In this document: positions 1 to 9,150 of the stretch, in pieces | Position numbering within the stretch: position 1 is the first letter of the stretch | Layout of the letters: every line of letters starts with the position of its first letter | Assembly: GCF_006974145.1 (NCBI RefSeq) | Contig: NZ_CP039456.1 | Span: forward strand, 2,976,499 to 3,040,498 | Reading direction: 5' to 3' | Source: Changchengzhania lutea | Lineage (GTDB): Bacteria > Bacteroidota > Bacteroidia > Flavobacteriales > Flavobacteriaceae | DNA: 64,000 nucleotides | Made by a program: the position numbers and the translations under genes | The notes under the pieces: model-generated | Database searches by the model: none | The model's input: the letters and a program-made list of their open reading frames with translations, nothing else | Told to the model about the DNA's origin: nothing

Positions 1-81
1 ACAGCCATACAGAATATAACCACCATAGCTTCTATATTATCTGTGCTGGTGTCCACTTATTTTTTAACTCGAAACCTATAA
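1..81 (+). CDS. Polysaccharide export protein, Wza-like (C-terminal end only)
   Basis: An open frame enters from the left edge and stops with TAA at 79-81, giving the last 26 residues. They form a hydrophobic segment (about IASILSVLVSTYF) followed by TRNL. Flavobacterial Wza-type outer-membrane export proteins often end in such a helix and commonly precede wzc, which starts 8 nt later. The assignment rests on this context and the tail alone; SLBB/Poly_export domains would lie outside the window. Confidence 0.55.
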   Translation, partial: TAIQNITTIASILSVLVSTYFLTRNL

Positions 82-89
82 TTTTAGAT

Positions 90-2555
90 ATGACTGAAGA
101 ATTTGATATGTCAGAGTCTAACAGCTCATCATTTGATATCAAAAAATTCCTATTTAGAGCGTTAAGCTATTGGAAGTTTTTTTTAATTCTTTTAGCGGTT
201 GGTTTCTTTATTGTATATCAACAAAACATACGGGAAGAGTTTTCATATCGGTTAGGAACTAAAATTTCAATTGAAGACGATAGTAATCCGCTGTTTACCT
301 CTAATGCGAGCTTGACATTTAACTGGGGTGGTGTTACCTCTAAGGTACAGACCATGATTGTGACCTTAAAATCAAGGTCGCATCATGAGAAGGTGGTAGA
401 TAGATTAGAGTTTTATAAGAGCTACTTAAAACAAGGCCGGTTTAGAATGCAGGATGTTTATAAGGCCGTGCCTTTCATTTTTAATCATGATTATAATGCG
501 CCACAACTTCTTAATACACCTGTTAAAATAACATTTTTAAGTTCAGATTCCTTTGAGTTGGAAACCCAATTTTTGAGTTCAGTAGTGTCTGCACAAAATT
601 ACTTAACAAAACAAATTTCGAGCATTGACGTACCAATTGGACTTTATAAAAAACAATATAAATTAGGGGATTCCATTTCACTTCCTTTTTTGAAAGGGGA
701 GGTCGTATTGCGAGAAAATCGTCAAGCTATTATAGGAAATCCATTTTTTATTCAATTTGGCAATTTTAATGCTATTGTTTCCAGTTACCAAGCACGAATG
801 GCTGTCGCCAATACTAGTAATTCGCCCATTATTGATATTTCACTCATTGATAAAAATACAGTTAAAATCGTTGACTATTTGAATGCTGCTGTAGCAGTTT
901 TGAGCGAAGATCAATTAAATAGAAAAAACCAATATGCCACAAATGCCATTGCTTTTATTGATAAGCAGATCGCTAGGGTAAAAGGAGAACTGTCTGATAA
1001 TGCGGAAGCATTGAATGATTACAGAAAGAAAAATAAGATATACAGTTTAGATGATCAGGGCACATTGCTAAATGAAAAGCTGACGAGATTTGACAATGAA
1101 AAAGAAGCCATTAACAGACAATTAAATTATTATTCTAGTCTGAAAAATTATTTACTTACAAGTAGCACGTTCACCGAAATACCGGCACCTTCTGTGGCAG
1201 GAATTGAGGACGGCAACATTTTAAGTAATGTCTCTAAAATAAACGATCTGTCTGTTCAGAAATCTAAATTGCAATACTCTGTACGAAGTGATGCCTCAGT
1301 GTTTAATGATTTAAACAGGCAAATTGAAGGTCTGAAGAACGTGCTTTTAGAAAACATCAGCTCGGTTACTAATGGATTACGAAGAGATTTAGAAGCGGTA
1401 AGTACGAATCTTAGAAAGGTAGAGTCTCAATTTTCAAAACTCCCAGAAGATCAGCAAAAACTGATCAGTATTACGCGCCAATATTCATTAAGTGAACAAA
1501 CTTACAATGTGTTTTTGGCAAAACGTGGCGAGGCTGAAATTATTAAAGCATCTAACGTTTCAGACATACTCGTTATAGATTCAGCTAAAAATACAGGTGC
1601 TATGGTCTTGGGCAGAAATCTTAATATACGCTATGTTTTTGCATTCTTTATTGCGCTATTGATTCCGTTACTTTTGGCCTTTATATTGACTTTTCTAGAT
1701 AATAACATTCATAGTCCAATGGATGTCGAAAAACTATCAACCATTCCTATGTTGGGTGTGATAAGTAAAAACACTCTAGATAATAACTTAGTGGTTCATA
1801 GAAAGCCAAAATCGGCGGTTGCCGAAGCTTTTCGTGCCATTCGCTCTAATTTGCAATATTTTTATAAAGTAAACACAAAGAATGGCGATGGTACAAAAAC
1901 TATAATGATTACCTCTTCTGTGAGTGGGGAAGGGAAAACATTCTGCTCTATCAACGTCGCTACTGTATTTGCTTTAAGCGGAAAAAAAACCATCTTGGTT
2001 GGACTGGATTTAAGAAAACCGAAAATTTTTGGAGATTTTAACATTCAGAACGATATAGGCGTTGTGAACTATTTAATAGGGCAAGAATCAATTGATAATA
2101 TTATCCAGGCTACAGACGTTGAACATTTAGATGTGATTACCTCTGGTCCTATCCCGCCAAACCCATCGGAATTGTTGATTAGTGAAAGGTTAAATGATCT
2201 TATTTCAGATTTGAAATCTAAGTACGAATATATCATATTAGATACACCTCCAATTGGGTTAGTGGCCGATGCGTTGGAATTACTGGATTACGTTGATGTA
2301 ACCCTGTATGTTATTAGACAGGATTTTACTAAAAAAGGCATGTTCAATCTGATTAACGAAAAATATAGAACAAAACAGATTAAAAATATTAGCCTCATTT
2401 ATAATGGTTATGATCAGCGAGCAAATTATGGTTATGGCTACGGTTATGGTTATGGCTACGGTTATGGTTATGGAAACTATGCCAACGGGTATCATGAGGA
2501 AGACAATAAAAAATTAACCTTGTGGATGAAAGTTAAGACATTCTTTATCAAATGA
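90..2555 (+). CDS. wzc: Wzc-type polysaccharide co-polymerase / BY-kinase (tyrosine autokinase)
   Basis: This inner-membrane protein controls chain length and export of surface polysaccharide by cycles of tyrosine autophosphorylation. The 821 residues show a first membrane helix near 30-47, a long periplasmic region with coiled-coil segments (about 270-470), a second helix near 515-537, and a cytoplasmic BY-kinase domain. The kinase has Walker A (SGEGKT, about 611-616), Walker A' (LDLRKP, about 638) and Walker B (ILDTPP, about 716). The C-terminus carries a tyrosine cluster made of Tyr-Gly repeats, the usual autophosphorylation tail. Fusion of both halves in one chain is the Gram-negative type. 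It lies 8 nt after the Wza-like end and upstream of an ABC-type exporter. Confidence 0.95.
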   Translation: MTEEFDMSESNSSSFDIKKFLFRALSYWKFFLILLAVGFFIVYQQNIREEFSYRLGTKISIEDDSNPLFTSNASLTFNWGGVTSKVQTMIVTLKSRSHHEKVVDRLEFYKSYLKQGRFRMQDVYKAVPFIFNHDYNAPQLLNTPVKITFLSSDSFELETQFLSSVVSAQNYLTKQISSIDVPIGLYKKQYKLGDSISLPFLKGEVVLRENRQAIIGNPFFIQFGNFNAIVSSYQARMAVANTSNSPIIDISLIDKNTVKIVDYLNAAVAVLSEDQLNRKNQYATNAIAFIDKQIARVKGELSDNAEALNDYRKKNKIYSLDDQGTLLNEKLTRFDNEKEAINRQLNYYSSLKNYLLTSSTFTEIPAPSVAGIEDGNILSNVSKINDLSVQKSKLQYSVRSDASVFNDLNRQIEGLKNVLLENISSVTNGLRRDLEAVSTNLRKVESQFSKLPEDQQKLISITRQYSLSEQTYNVFLAKRGEAEIIKASNVSDILVIDSAKNTGAMVLGRNLNIRYVFAFFIALLIPLLLAFILTFLDNNIHSPMDVEKLSTIPMLGVISKNTLDNNLVVHRKPKSAVAEAFRAIRSNLQYFYKVNTKNGDGTKTIMITSSVSGEGKTFCSINVATVFALSGKKTILVGLDLRKPKIFGDFNIQNDIGVVNYLIGQESIDNIIQATDVEHLDVITSGPIPPNPSELLISERLNDLISDLKSKYEYIILDTPPIGLVADALELLDYVDVTLYVIRQDFTKKGMFNLINEKYRTKQIKNISLIYNGYDQRANYGYGYGYGYGYGYGYGNYANGYHEEDNKKLTLWMKVKTFFIK
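2427..2473 (+). repeat. 18-bp tandem repeat encoding the Tyr-Gly tail of Wzc
   Basis: Two perfect copies of the 18-mer TATGGTTATGGCTACGGT are followed by a partial third (TATGGTTATGG). The unit encodes (Tyr-Gly)3. The tract is in frame and a multiple of three, so a change in copy number would alter the number of phosphorylatable tyrosines without breaking the frame. Confidence 0.85.
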
Positions 2556-2601
2556 AACTAGCTAGATTGATTTATCTGAAATTGATATTAATATAAGATA
2601 A

Positions 2602-3480
2602 TTGGATAAAAAACAACCACATGATAATTGGCTTTATACAATCACGCCAAAAAGCCAATTAATTAACTTAAACATCAAAGAAATTTGGCGCTATCGTGAT
2701 TTGCTCTTTTTATTTGTAAAACGGAATGTTATAACCGTTTATAAACAAACTATTTTAGGTCCGCTGTGGTATTTTATCCAGCCTCTTTTTACCTCTGTAA
2801 TATTCACCTTAATTTTTAACAATTTAGCAAATATACCCACAGGAAGTGGCATTCCTTCTTTTTTGTTCAATCTGGCGGGAATTACGACTTGGAATTATTT
2901 TAAAGAGTGCCTAACAGGAACAAGTGACACATTCGTACAGAATCAAGGAATATTTGGAAAGGTGTATTTCCCCAGAGTGATTGTACCATTATCTACGGTT
3001 GTAACCAATTTGGTAAAGTTTGGAATTCAGCTTTTAGTGTTTATAGGGTTTTATATCTACTTTGTTTTCTTTACAGATAGCGCTTATAACGTTACGCTTC
3101 AAAAAGCCATTATCCTATTACCCATATTAATTGTTTTAATGGGAATTTTCGGATTGGGTTTAGGTATGATAATTTCATCGATGACCACCAAATATCGAGA
3201 TTTAAAATTCCTCATAGCATTTGGGGTGCAATTGTTAATGTATGGCTCTGCAGTCATGTATCCTTTATCTTATTTTAAAGAAAAACTACCTCATATTTCT
3301 TGGGTAGTAGAATACAACCCTATGACAACTATGATAGAAACCTTTAGATATATGACTTTAGGTATTGGTGATTATTCCATGTCAAAAATAATGTATGCGA
3401 CACTTATTAGTATGGCCACGTTTTTAATAGGGCTTATTATATTTAACAAAACAGAGAAAAGCTTTATAGACACCATTTAA
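2602..3480 (+). CDS. wzm: Polysaccharide ABC exporter, permease subunit (Wzm-like)
   Basis: An ABC-2 type membrane protein of 292 residues with about six hydrophobic segments and the family's N-terminal amphipathic stretch (IWRYRDLLFLFVKR) before the first helix. It should form the channel that moves lipid-linked polysaccharide across the inner membrane, powered by the ATPase gene that follows with a 1-nt overlap (TAATG). The start is a TTG: a stop codon (TAA, 2599-2601) sits directly before it in frame and no in-frame ATG lies near the N-terminus. Family identity is clear; the exported glycan is unknown. Confidence 0.92.
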   Translation: MDKKQPHDNWLYTITPKSQLINLNIKEIWRYRDLLFLFVKRNVITVYKQTILGPLWYFIQPLFTSVIFTLIFNNLANIPTGSGIPSFLFNLAGITTWNYFKECLTGTSDTFVQNQGIFGKVYFPRVIVPLSTVVTNLVKFGIQLLVFIGFYIYFVFFTDSAYNVTLQKAIILLPILIVLMGIFGLGLGMIISSMTTKYRDLKFLIAFGVQLLMYGSAVMYPLSYFKEKLPHISWVVEYNPMTTMIETFRYMTLGIGDYSMSKIMYATLISMATFLIGLIIFNKTEKSFIDTI

Positions 3481-4760
3481 TGCAAAAAGATATTATTTTA
3501 AAAGCCGAAAACATTTCTAAACAGTACCGACTAGGTTTGGTGGGAACAGGCACTATCAGTCATGATTTTAATAGATGGTGGCATAGGATACGAGGGAAAG
3601 AGGATCCTTATTTAAAAATTGGTGAGGCTAATGATAGAAGTACTAAAGCAGATTCAGACTATGTTTGGGCGTTAAAAGATATTAATTTTGAGGTAGAACG
3701 TGGGGAGGTATTAGGGATTATAGGAAAAAATGGTGCAGGTAAATCGACGCTTTTAAAAATTCTATCTCGGGTTACTGCACCTACAACAGGGGTAATAAAA
3801 ACAAAAGGCAGAATCGCCTCATTATTAGAAGTAGGCACTGGATTTCACCCAGAAATGACTGGACGGGAAAACATCTATTTGAACGGCGCTATTTTGGGCA
3901 TGACCAAAAAGGAGATCAATTCAAAAATAGATGAAATCATCGAATTTTCTGGTTGCGAGCGTTATATTGATACCCCAGTAAAAAGATATTCGTCTGGTAT
4001 GACAGTACGGTTAGCCTTTGCTGTTGCAGCTTTTTTAGAACCTGATATTTTAGTGATAGATGAGGTTTTAGCAGTAGGTGATGCAGAATTTCAGAAAAAG
4101 GCGATTGGCAAAATGCAGGATATTAGCAGGGGAGAAGGAAGGACGGTTTTGTTTGTGAGCCATGATATGGATGCGATATCTATTTTAACGTCCAGACTTA
4201 TTGTTCTTAAAAATGGTATGATACATTTTAATGGACCATCTGATTTAGGAATAAAAGAGTATTTAAAAACAGGTTCAAACGATTCTAATTATTTATATAT
4301 AGGGGGCAGTAATGAAAAACCAAAAATCACAGAGATTTTCATAGATACAAGTCTTCCAAATAATGTTCATGAATTCGGAAAAAAAATAAATTTCATCTTT
4401 ACTGTTCAAATGCCTTTTAAAGTTGATAATTTAGCGTTATCCTTTCAAATACTTGATGATTCAGAAGTGCCAGTAACCCACTTATGGATAATAGATTCAG
4501 AGAAAAGCATAAACAGGGAAGCTGGTAAATATAAATTTAATTGTGAAATAAGATATCCAAAATTATATATGGGAAATTATTCATTACGAGTTTATTTGTC
4601 TGATTCTAAGCTAAAGCAACAATATGATTATTTAGAGTCGGTTTGTGATTTTAAAATTCAAATGATGAAAAATGTACGTCAAGATTATAAATGGAGTAAA
4701 GGAGCTTGTAAGTACATAGAAGACTCTAATTGGGAAGTTATTAAAGAAAAGGAGTTATGA
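3480..4760 (+). CDS. wzt: Polysaccharide ABC exporter, ATP-binding subunit with C-terminal substrate domain (Wzt-like)
   Basis: The N-terminal ATPase has the family's insertion before Walker A (GKNGAGKST, about 82), an SSGM signature (about 172), Walker B (ILVIDE, about 190) and a switch histidine (VSHD, about 226). Residues about 265-426 form an extra beta-rich domain like the Wzt C-terminal carbohydrate-binding domain, which in known systems recognises the finished chain end before export. Its presence suggests a terminally modified glycan; the methyltransferases downstream are possible sources of such a cap. It is coupled to wzm (1-nt overlap) and overlaps the next gene by 4 nt. Confidence 0.93.
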   Translation: MQKDIILKAENISKQYRLGLVGTGTISHDFNRWWHRIRGKEDPYLKIGEANDRSTKADSDYVWALKDINFEVERGEVLGIIGKNGAGKSTLLKILSRVTAPTTGVIKTKGRIASLLEVGTGFHPEMTGRENIYLNGAILGMTKKEINSKIDEIIEFSGCERYIDTPVKRYSSGMTVRLAFAVAAFLEPDILVIDEVLAVGDAEFQKKAIGKMQDISRGEGRTVLFVSHDMDAISILTSRLIVLKNGMIHFNGPSDLGIKEYLKTGSNDSNYLYIGGSNEKPKITEIFIDTSLPNNVHEFGKKINFIFTVQMPFKVDNLALSFQILDDSEVPVTHLWIIDSEKSINREAGKYKFNCEIRYPKLYMGNYSLRVYLSDSKLKQQYDYLESVCDFKIQMMKNVRQDYKWSKGACKYIEDSNWEVIKEKEL

Positions 4761-5518
4761 TAACAAAGATTAAAAGAAAGATTTATACTAGGTTCTTTAA
4801 GGAATTTCAAAATAAAGCAAACCCAAACCCTCCTATTAACTATTCAGATATTGAGAATGATGAAAAAAAAATAATTGATGAAGTTGCTCAATTTACATTA
4901 ACAAGTTATGAAAGGATAGTTAGTTTAATAAGATCAATAAAGCATGTAGAAACAAATAATATTAAAGGAGACATAGTTGAGTGCGGCGTGTGGAAGGGCG
5001 GTAGTATGATGGCAGCATTGAAGACTCTAAATGCTTTAAAAAGTTTTAACCGGAATATATATTTATACGACACTTTTGAAGGAATGAGCGAGCCTACAGA
5101 ATATGATAAGTCTTTTAAGGGAGAATCTGCCACAGATGCATATAAAACCAAAGATGAATATTGGAATAGGATAAAATGTTTTTCTACATTAAATGAAGTT
5201 CAAAAAAATATTTTTAGTATAGGATATCCTAAAGATAAAATCCATTTTGTTGAGGGAAAAGTAGAAGACACTATTCCTAATGTTAAGATCCCAGAAAAAA
5301 TAGCAATTCTAAGATTAGATACGGATTGGTATGAATCTACTTTACATGAATTAGAATATTTGTTTCCCAAGCTTGTAAAAGGTGGCATACTAATAATTGA
5401 TGATTATGGTCATTGGCAAGGCTGTAAAAAAGCGGTTGATGAGTATTTGGATAAGAATAAAATAGAAATGTTTTTACAAAGAATAGATTATACTTGTAGA
5501 ATGGGGGTAAAAATGTAG
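4757..5518 (+). CDS. TylF/MycF-like SAM-dependent methyltransferase
   Basis: The 253 residues match the TylF (macrocin O-methyltransferase) type. Visible hallmarks are the SAM-binding segment GDIVECGVWKGGS (about 71-83), an acidic LYDTFEGM segment, the metal-site region LRLDTDWYEST and the IDDYGHWQG segment near the end. TylF-family enzymes methylate sugar hydroxyls in a metal-dependent way, so a role in O-methylating the glycan, possibly as the end cap read by Wzt, is reasonable but inferred. It starts inside the wzt stop (ATGA). Confidence 0.85.
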   Translation: MITKIKRKIYTRFFKEFQNKANPNPPINYSDIENDEKKIIDEVAQFTLTSYERIVSLIRSIKHVETNNIKGDIVECGVWKGGSMMAALKTLNALKSFNRNIYLYDTFEGMSEPTEYDKSFKGESATDAYKTKDEYWNRIKCFSTLNEVQKNIFSIGYPKDKIHFVEGKVEDTIPNVKIPEKIAILRLDTDWYESTLHELEYLFPKLVKGGILIIDDYGHWQGCKKAVDEYLDKNKIEMFLQRIDYTCRMGVKM

Positions 5519-5520
5519 TC

Positions 5521-6222
5521 ATGGATAATTTCATTAATATTAATTTTAATAAAAAAAGTTTAGACACCTATTCAATTCGGAAAGCTATATTAAGAGCGCT
5601 AACAAAAAACCTTTCTAATTTGTCAGGCAATTTATTGGATATAGGGTGTGGAAAAATGCCTTATAAACAATATATATTAAAAAATAGTTCAGTAAAAAGA
5701 TATATAGGTTTAGACATAGAAAATGCTATAGAATATGATGCATATATAAAACCAGATTATACATGGGATGGGGTTACCATGCCTTTTGAAAACAATAGTT
5801 TTGATTGTGCATTGGGAACAGAGGTTTTGGAGCATTGTCCTGAGCCAGATATTATATTAAACGAAATTTTCAGAGTGTTAAAACCAAAAGGTGCTTTCTT
5901 TTTTACAGTTCCTTTTTTATGGAATTTACACGAAGTTCCAAATGACGAATACCGGTACACCCCTTTTTCGTTAGAACGCCATTTAAAAAATTCTGGATTC
6001 AAAAAAATTGATATAAGGGCAACAGGGGGGTGGCATGCTTCCATGGCTCAAATGATGGGGCTTTGGGTTAGAAGAAGTGATATGTCTGACATTAAAAGAC
6101 GTATTTTGTCAAGATGTATAAAACCCGTGATGCGCTTTTTAATTAAACATGATAAACCTGATACCGTTATTTTTAAAGAAGGACAAATGATAACTGGTTT
6201 GTATGGAATAGCTATAAAATGA
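5521..6222 (+). CDS. Class I SAM-dependent methyltransferase
   Basis: A Methyltransf_11-like protein of 233 residues. SAM motif I is LLDIGCGKMPYK (about 38-49), the acidic motif is YIGLDIEN, and the post-motif is CALGTEVLEHC followed by LKPKGAFFFTVPF. It lies 2 nt after the TylF-like gene and overlaps the next by 4 nt, so it is translated with the polysaccharide genes. The acceptor is probably a sugar or glycan intermediate, but the sequence does not show which. Confidence 0.85.
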   Translation: MDNFININFNKKSLDTYSIRKAILRALTKNLSNLSGNLLDIGCGKMPYKQYILKNSSVKRYIGLDIENAIEYDAYIKPDYTWDGVTMPFENNSFDCALGTEVLEHCPEPDIILNEIFRVLKPKGAFFFTVPFLWNLHEVPNDEYRYTPFSLERHLKNSGFKKIDIRATGGWHASMAQMMGLWVRRSDMSDIKRRILSRCIKPVMRFLIKHDKPDTVIFKEGQMITGLYGIAIK

Positions 6223-7346
6223 GTATAAAAAAATTGAATATAGCAATATTTTCACCTAGTAAAAACCCTTATTCTGAAACTTTTATTCAAGCACATAAAA
6301 ACTGCTTAAAAGGGAACGTTTTCTACTACTATGGAATTGGTTCGGGAATTAATCTAGAATCTGGACAAATTAGGATGTCTAGATTTAAAATTCTATTACT
6401 CAAAATTTATGCTAAACTAACTAAGAAACCTTCAGCTTTTATTTGGGCACAAAAATTATTGCACTCTTTAAAAATTAATAAGATAGATGTCATTCTTGTG
6501 GAGTATGGTGTGCATGCGCACCACCTAAGAAACATGTTAAAGGTTTCCGCTTTACCCATTGTAGTCCATTTTCACGGATATGATGCTAGCATCTATAAAG
6601 TAATTGAAGACTGTGAAAAATATAAGGAAGTATTTCAATTATCTACAACCATAATTGCTGTATCCAAAAAAATGGAAGATGCCTTATTGGAACTTGGGTG
6701 TCCTAAAAATAAATTAATATATAATGTTTATGGACCCCAACTTGAATTTGCTAAAATAAAGCCAAAATTTTTAAAAAAGCAATTCATAGCAGTTGGTAGA
6801 TTTACAGATAAAAAAGCACCATATTATGTTATTTTAGCTTTTAGAAAAGTATTGGAAGTTTATCCCAATGCAAAGTTGTTGTTTGCTGGAAGTGGTTATT
6901 TAAAAGAAACTTGTGAGAATTTGGTTAAATATTTTGACCTAACCAATAATATTCGTTTTATGGGTGTCATTTCCGCAAAACAGTATCGTTTTTTATTAGA
7001 AGAGTCACGGGCTTTTGTACAACACTCAATTACAGCTTCCAATGGCGATATGGAAGGTACGCCATTATCAATATTGGAAGCCAGCATTTCAGGTCTACCT
7101 ATAATTTCTACTCATCATGCGGGAATACCAGATGTTGTTTTTCATGGTAAAACAGGGCTTTTGTCAAAAGAACATGATATTGATACCATGAGTAAGCATA
7201 TGCTAATGCTGTTAAAGGATAAAAAATTGGCCAAAAAACTTGGTGCTAATGGAAAAAACCATATTAAAGAGCATGTGAGTTTAGAAAGGCATATTGAGGG
7301 GTTACAGAGAGTTTTGGAAATGGCTAGGAATAGTAAACAAGATTAA
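6219..7346 (+). CDS. Glycosyltransferase, GT4-like (GT-B fold)
   Basis: A retaining-type glycosyltransferase of 375 residues. The C-terminal half has the GT4 pattern: AVGRFTDKKAP (loop 1), LLFAGSGYLKE, and the nucleotide-sugar segment EGTPLSILEASISGLPI with STHHAGIPD after it. The N-terminal half contains VVHFHGYDAS, typical of acceptor domains. It overlaps the preceding methyltransferase by 4 nt. Donor and acceptor cannot be read from the sequence. Confidence 0.9.
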   Translation: MSIKKLNIAIFSPSKNPYSETFIQAHKNCLKGNVFYYYGIGSGINLESGQIRMSRFKILLLKIYAKLTKKPSAFIWAQKLLHSLKINKIDVILVEYGVHAHHLRNMLKVSALPIVVHFHGYDASIYKVIEDCEKYKEVFQLSTTIIAVSKKMEDALLELGCPKNKLIYNVYGPQLEFAKIKPKFLKKQFIAVGRFTDKKAPYYVILAFRKVLEVYPNAKLLFAGSGYLKETCENLVKYFDLTNNIRFMGVISAKQYRFLLEESRAFVQHSITASNGDMEGTPLSILEASISGLPIISTHHAGIPDVVFHGKTGLLSKEHDIDTMSKHMLMLLKDKKLAKKLGANGKNHIKEHVSLERHIEGLQRVLEMARNSKQD

Positions 7347-7347
7347 T

Positions 7348-8178
7348 ATGATGCTGCTTCATATTTTGATTACACGTTTTAACATAAAAGAATTAACTTG
7401 GCAAAAAAGTAAAAATGAGAAAGCCGTGGGCGACTTGGTGTGGCTTGAAAAAAGAATTGATTTATTTCTTAGGTTTTGTTTGCCGTCGGTACTTAATCAA
7501 ACTTCCAAAAACTTCTATTGGCTAATTTTTTTTGAAGAAGGCACTCAAAGGTACTTGGCAAAAGTTTTAGAGGAATTAAAAATGAATAGTTTTATAATTC
7601 CTATTTTTGTAAATGGGATGGATGGATTTAACACGGCCTTGCGTTCTAAAATTCATGAATTGATGCCCATAACGACTTCAAGACTCATAACAACCCGATT
7701 GGATAACGATGATGCCATACACAAAGATTTTATTGAAAATATCCAAAAAGCTTCAAATGAAAATATTGATAAAATGCTATTGGACTTCTCTAATGGCTTA
7801 TGTCTTTATATTGTGGGAACACCAAAACTAGCTGAGTATAAGTTTCCAAAAAACCAGTTTATATCACTTGTTGAGGAAATTAATAAAGAAGAACAGCCCA
7901 AGTTTGTTTTTAGTAATTATCACCACGATTTAGACAAAGCATACTCATTAAAAACTTTGCCCGAAAAAGCCCAGTGGCTTCAGATTGTTCATGAAGATAA
8001 TTTAATTAATACATTTAAAGGGGAGCTTACTTTTGAAAAATCTTTAGAGGGCTATCCCGATTTTAAAATCCATTTCCCTAGAAATTACAGTTTATTGGTT
8101 ATTGAACAAAAAGTAAAAAGAGGACTTCACAAATTACCAGGCTACTATTTTTTTAAAAATCTTTTTAATCCAAAATGA
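7348..8178 (+). CDS. Putative rhamnosyltransferase-like glycosyltransferase (PF11316 type)
   Basis: The protein resembles the 'putative rhamnosyl transferase' family: an N-terminal LITRFNI segment, WLEKRIDLFLRFCLPSVLNQ, and a DxD-like nucleotide-sugar site TTRLDNDDAIH (about 114-124). An open frame extends 18 codons further upstream into the preceding gene, but ATG at 7348, 1 nt after that gene's stop, matches where the conserved region begins; ATG 7351 is also possible. The family name is historical, so rhamnose as donor is only a guess. Confidence 0.8.
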   Translation: MMLLHILITRFNIKELTWQKSKNEKAVGDLVWLEKRIDLFLRFCLPSVLNQTSKNFYWLIFFEEGTQRYLAKVLEELKMNSFIIPIFVNGMDGFNTALRSKIHELMPITTSRLITTRLDNDDAIHKDFIENIQKASNENIDKMLLDFSNGLCLYIVGTPKLAEYKFPKNQFISLVEEINKEEQPKFVFSNYHHDLDKAYSLKTLPEKAQWLQIVHEDNLINTFKGELTFEKSLEGYPDFKIHFPRNYSLLVIEQKVKRGLHKLPGYYFFKNLFNPK

Positions 8179-9146
8179 CTACTCTAGTTTCCATTATTAT
8201 TCCAACATATAATAGAGCACATTTAATAAATGAAACTTTAGATAGTATAATGGCGCAAACTTATACCAATTGGGAGTGTATAGTTGTGGATGATGGTTCT
8301 ACCGACAATACCCCGGAAGTTATTGAGATATTTAAAAAGAAGGATAAAAGGTTTAAGTTTTATAGTAGGCCAAAAAATAGGAAAAAAGGAGCTAGTGCTT
8401 GTAGGAACTATGGTTTTGAATTAAGTAAGGGAGACTATATAAATTGGTTTGATGATGATGATATAATGCACCCTGATAAGCTTAAAATCCAAATGGAGGC
8501 CTTAAGTAGGAGTATCTTTAATTTTTCAGTTTGCCAGTCTTTAGTATTTGATAAATCTATTAAAAATATTATTGGCTTAAGACATGGCAGTATTTATTCA
8601 AATCAAACACTTAAAGATTATATTTCAAGAGCAGTTATTTGGATGACACCTTCTGCGTTATGGAAGAAATCCTTTTTAGAGACTTTTGATAAGTTGTTTG
8701 ATGAGAATTTACAAGCCGCCCAAGAATGGGAATTTCATTGTAGGGCTTTATTTTTTTCTCCAGGTTATCAAGTTTGTAATAAGCCTTTAATATACTTAAG
8801 AAAACATTCCGACAGTATTTCTTATAACAATGATGTTGAAAAAAGGGACTTAAATTACTATCTAGCTAGAGATAAAATATATTATTTTTTAAAGGAAAAG
8901 GGAGTTAGAAGTGATTTTTTATCTCTTTATTTTATTTCTTGTTATAAAAACGCTCTTAAAAAGAAACAATATAGTTTTGCTTTTTCAGAATTGTTAAGTA
9001 AAATAATTAATAACAAATACATATTAGTGACTTGTAAATTAAAATTAATGACTTCTTTTTTTATATATAGGGTCTTTAATAAAGGAGAATTCTTATTTAA
9101 AGGGAATTATTTAAAACAAAAAACTATTTTTAGTAACGATACGTAA
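8175..9146 (+). CDS. Glycosyltransferase family 2
   Basis: A GT-A fold inverting transferase of 323 residues. The N-terminus has IIIPTYNRAHLINETLDSI, the donor-binding VVDDGSTDNTPEV, and the metal-binding FDDDDIMHPD (about 93-102). Its ATG sits inside the stop codon region of the preceding gene (4-nt overlap). The C-terminal 100 residues are basic and lack clear membrane helices. The linkage it makes is not predictable. Confidence 0.9.
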   Translation: MTTLVSIIIPTYNRAHLINETLDSIMAQTYTNWECIVVDDGSTDNTPEVIEIFKKKDKRFKFYSRPKNRKKGASACRNYGFELSKGDYINWFDDDDIMHPDKLKIQMEALSRSIFNFSVCQSLVFDKSIKNIIGLRHGSIYSNQTLKDYISRAVIWMTPSALWKKSFLETFDKLFDENLQAAQEWEFHCRALFFSPGYQVCNKPLIYLRKHSDSISYNNDVEKRDLNYYLARDKIYYFLKEKGVRSDFLSLYFISCYKNALKKKQYSFAFSELLSKIINNKYILVTCKLKLMTSFFIYRVFNKGEFLFKGNYLKQKTIFSNDT

Positions 9147-9150
9147 AAAA

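Noticed and set aside
2427-2473. Possible CRISPR-like repeats
   Set aside because: The units are adjacent without spacers and encode the Tyr-Gly tail of Wzc in frame.
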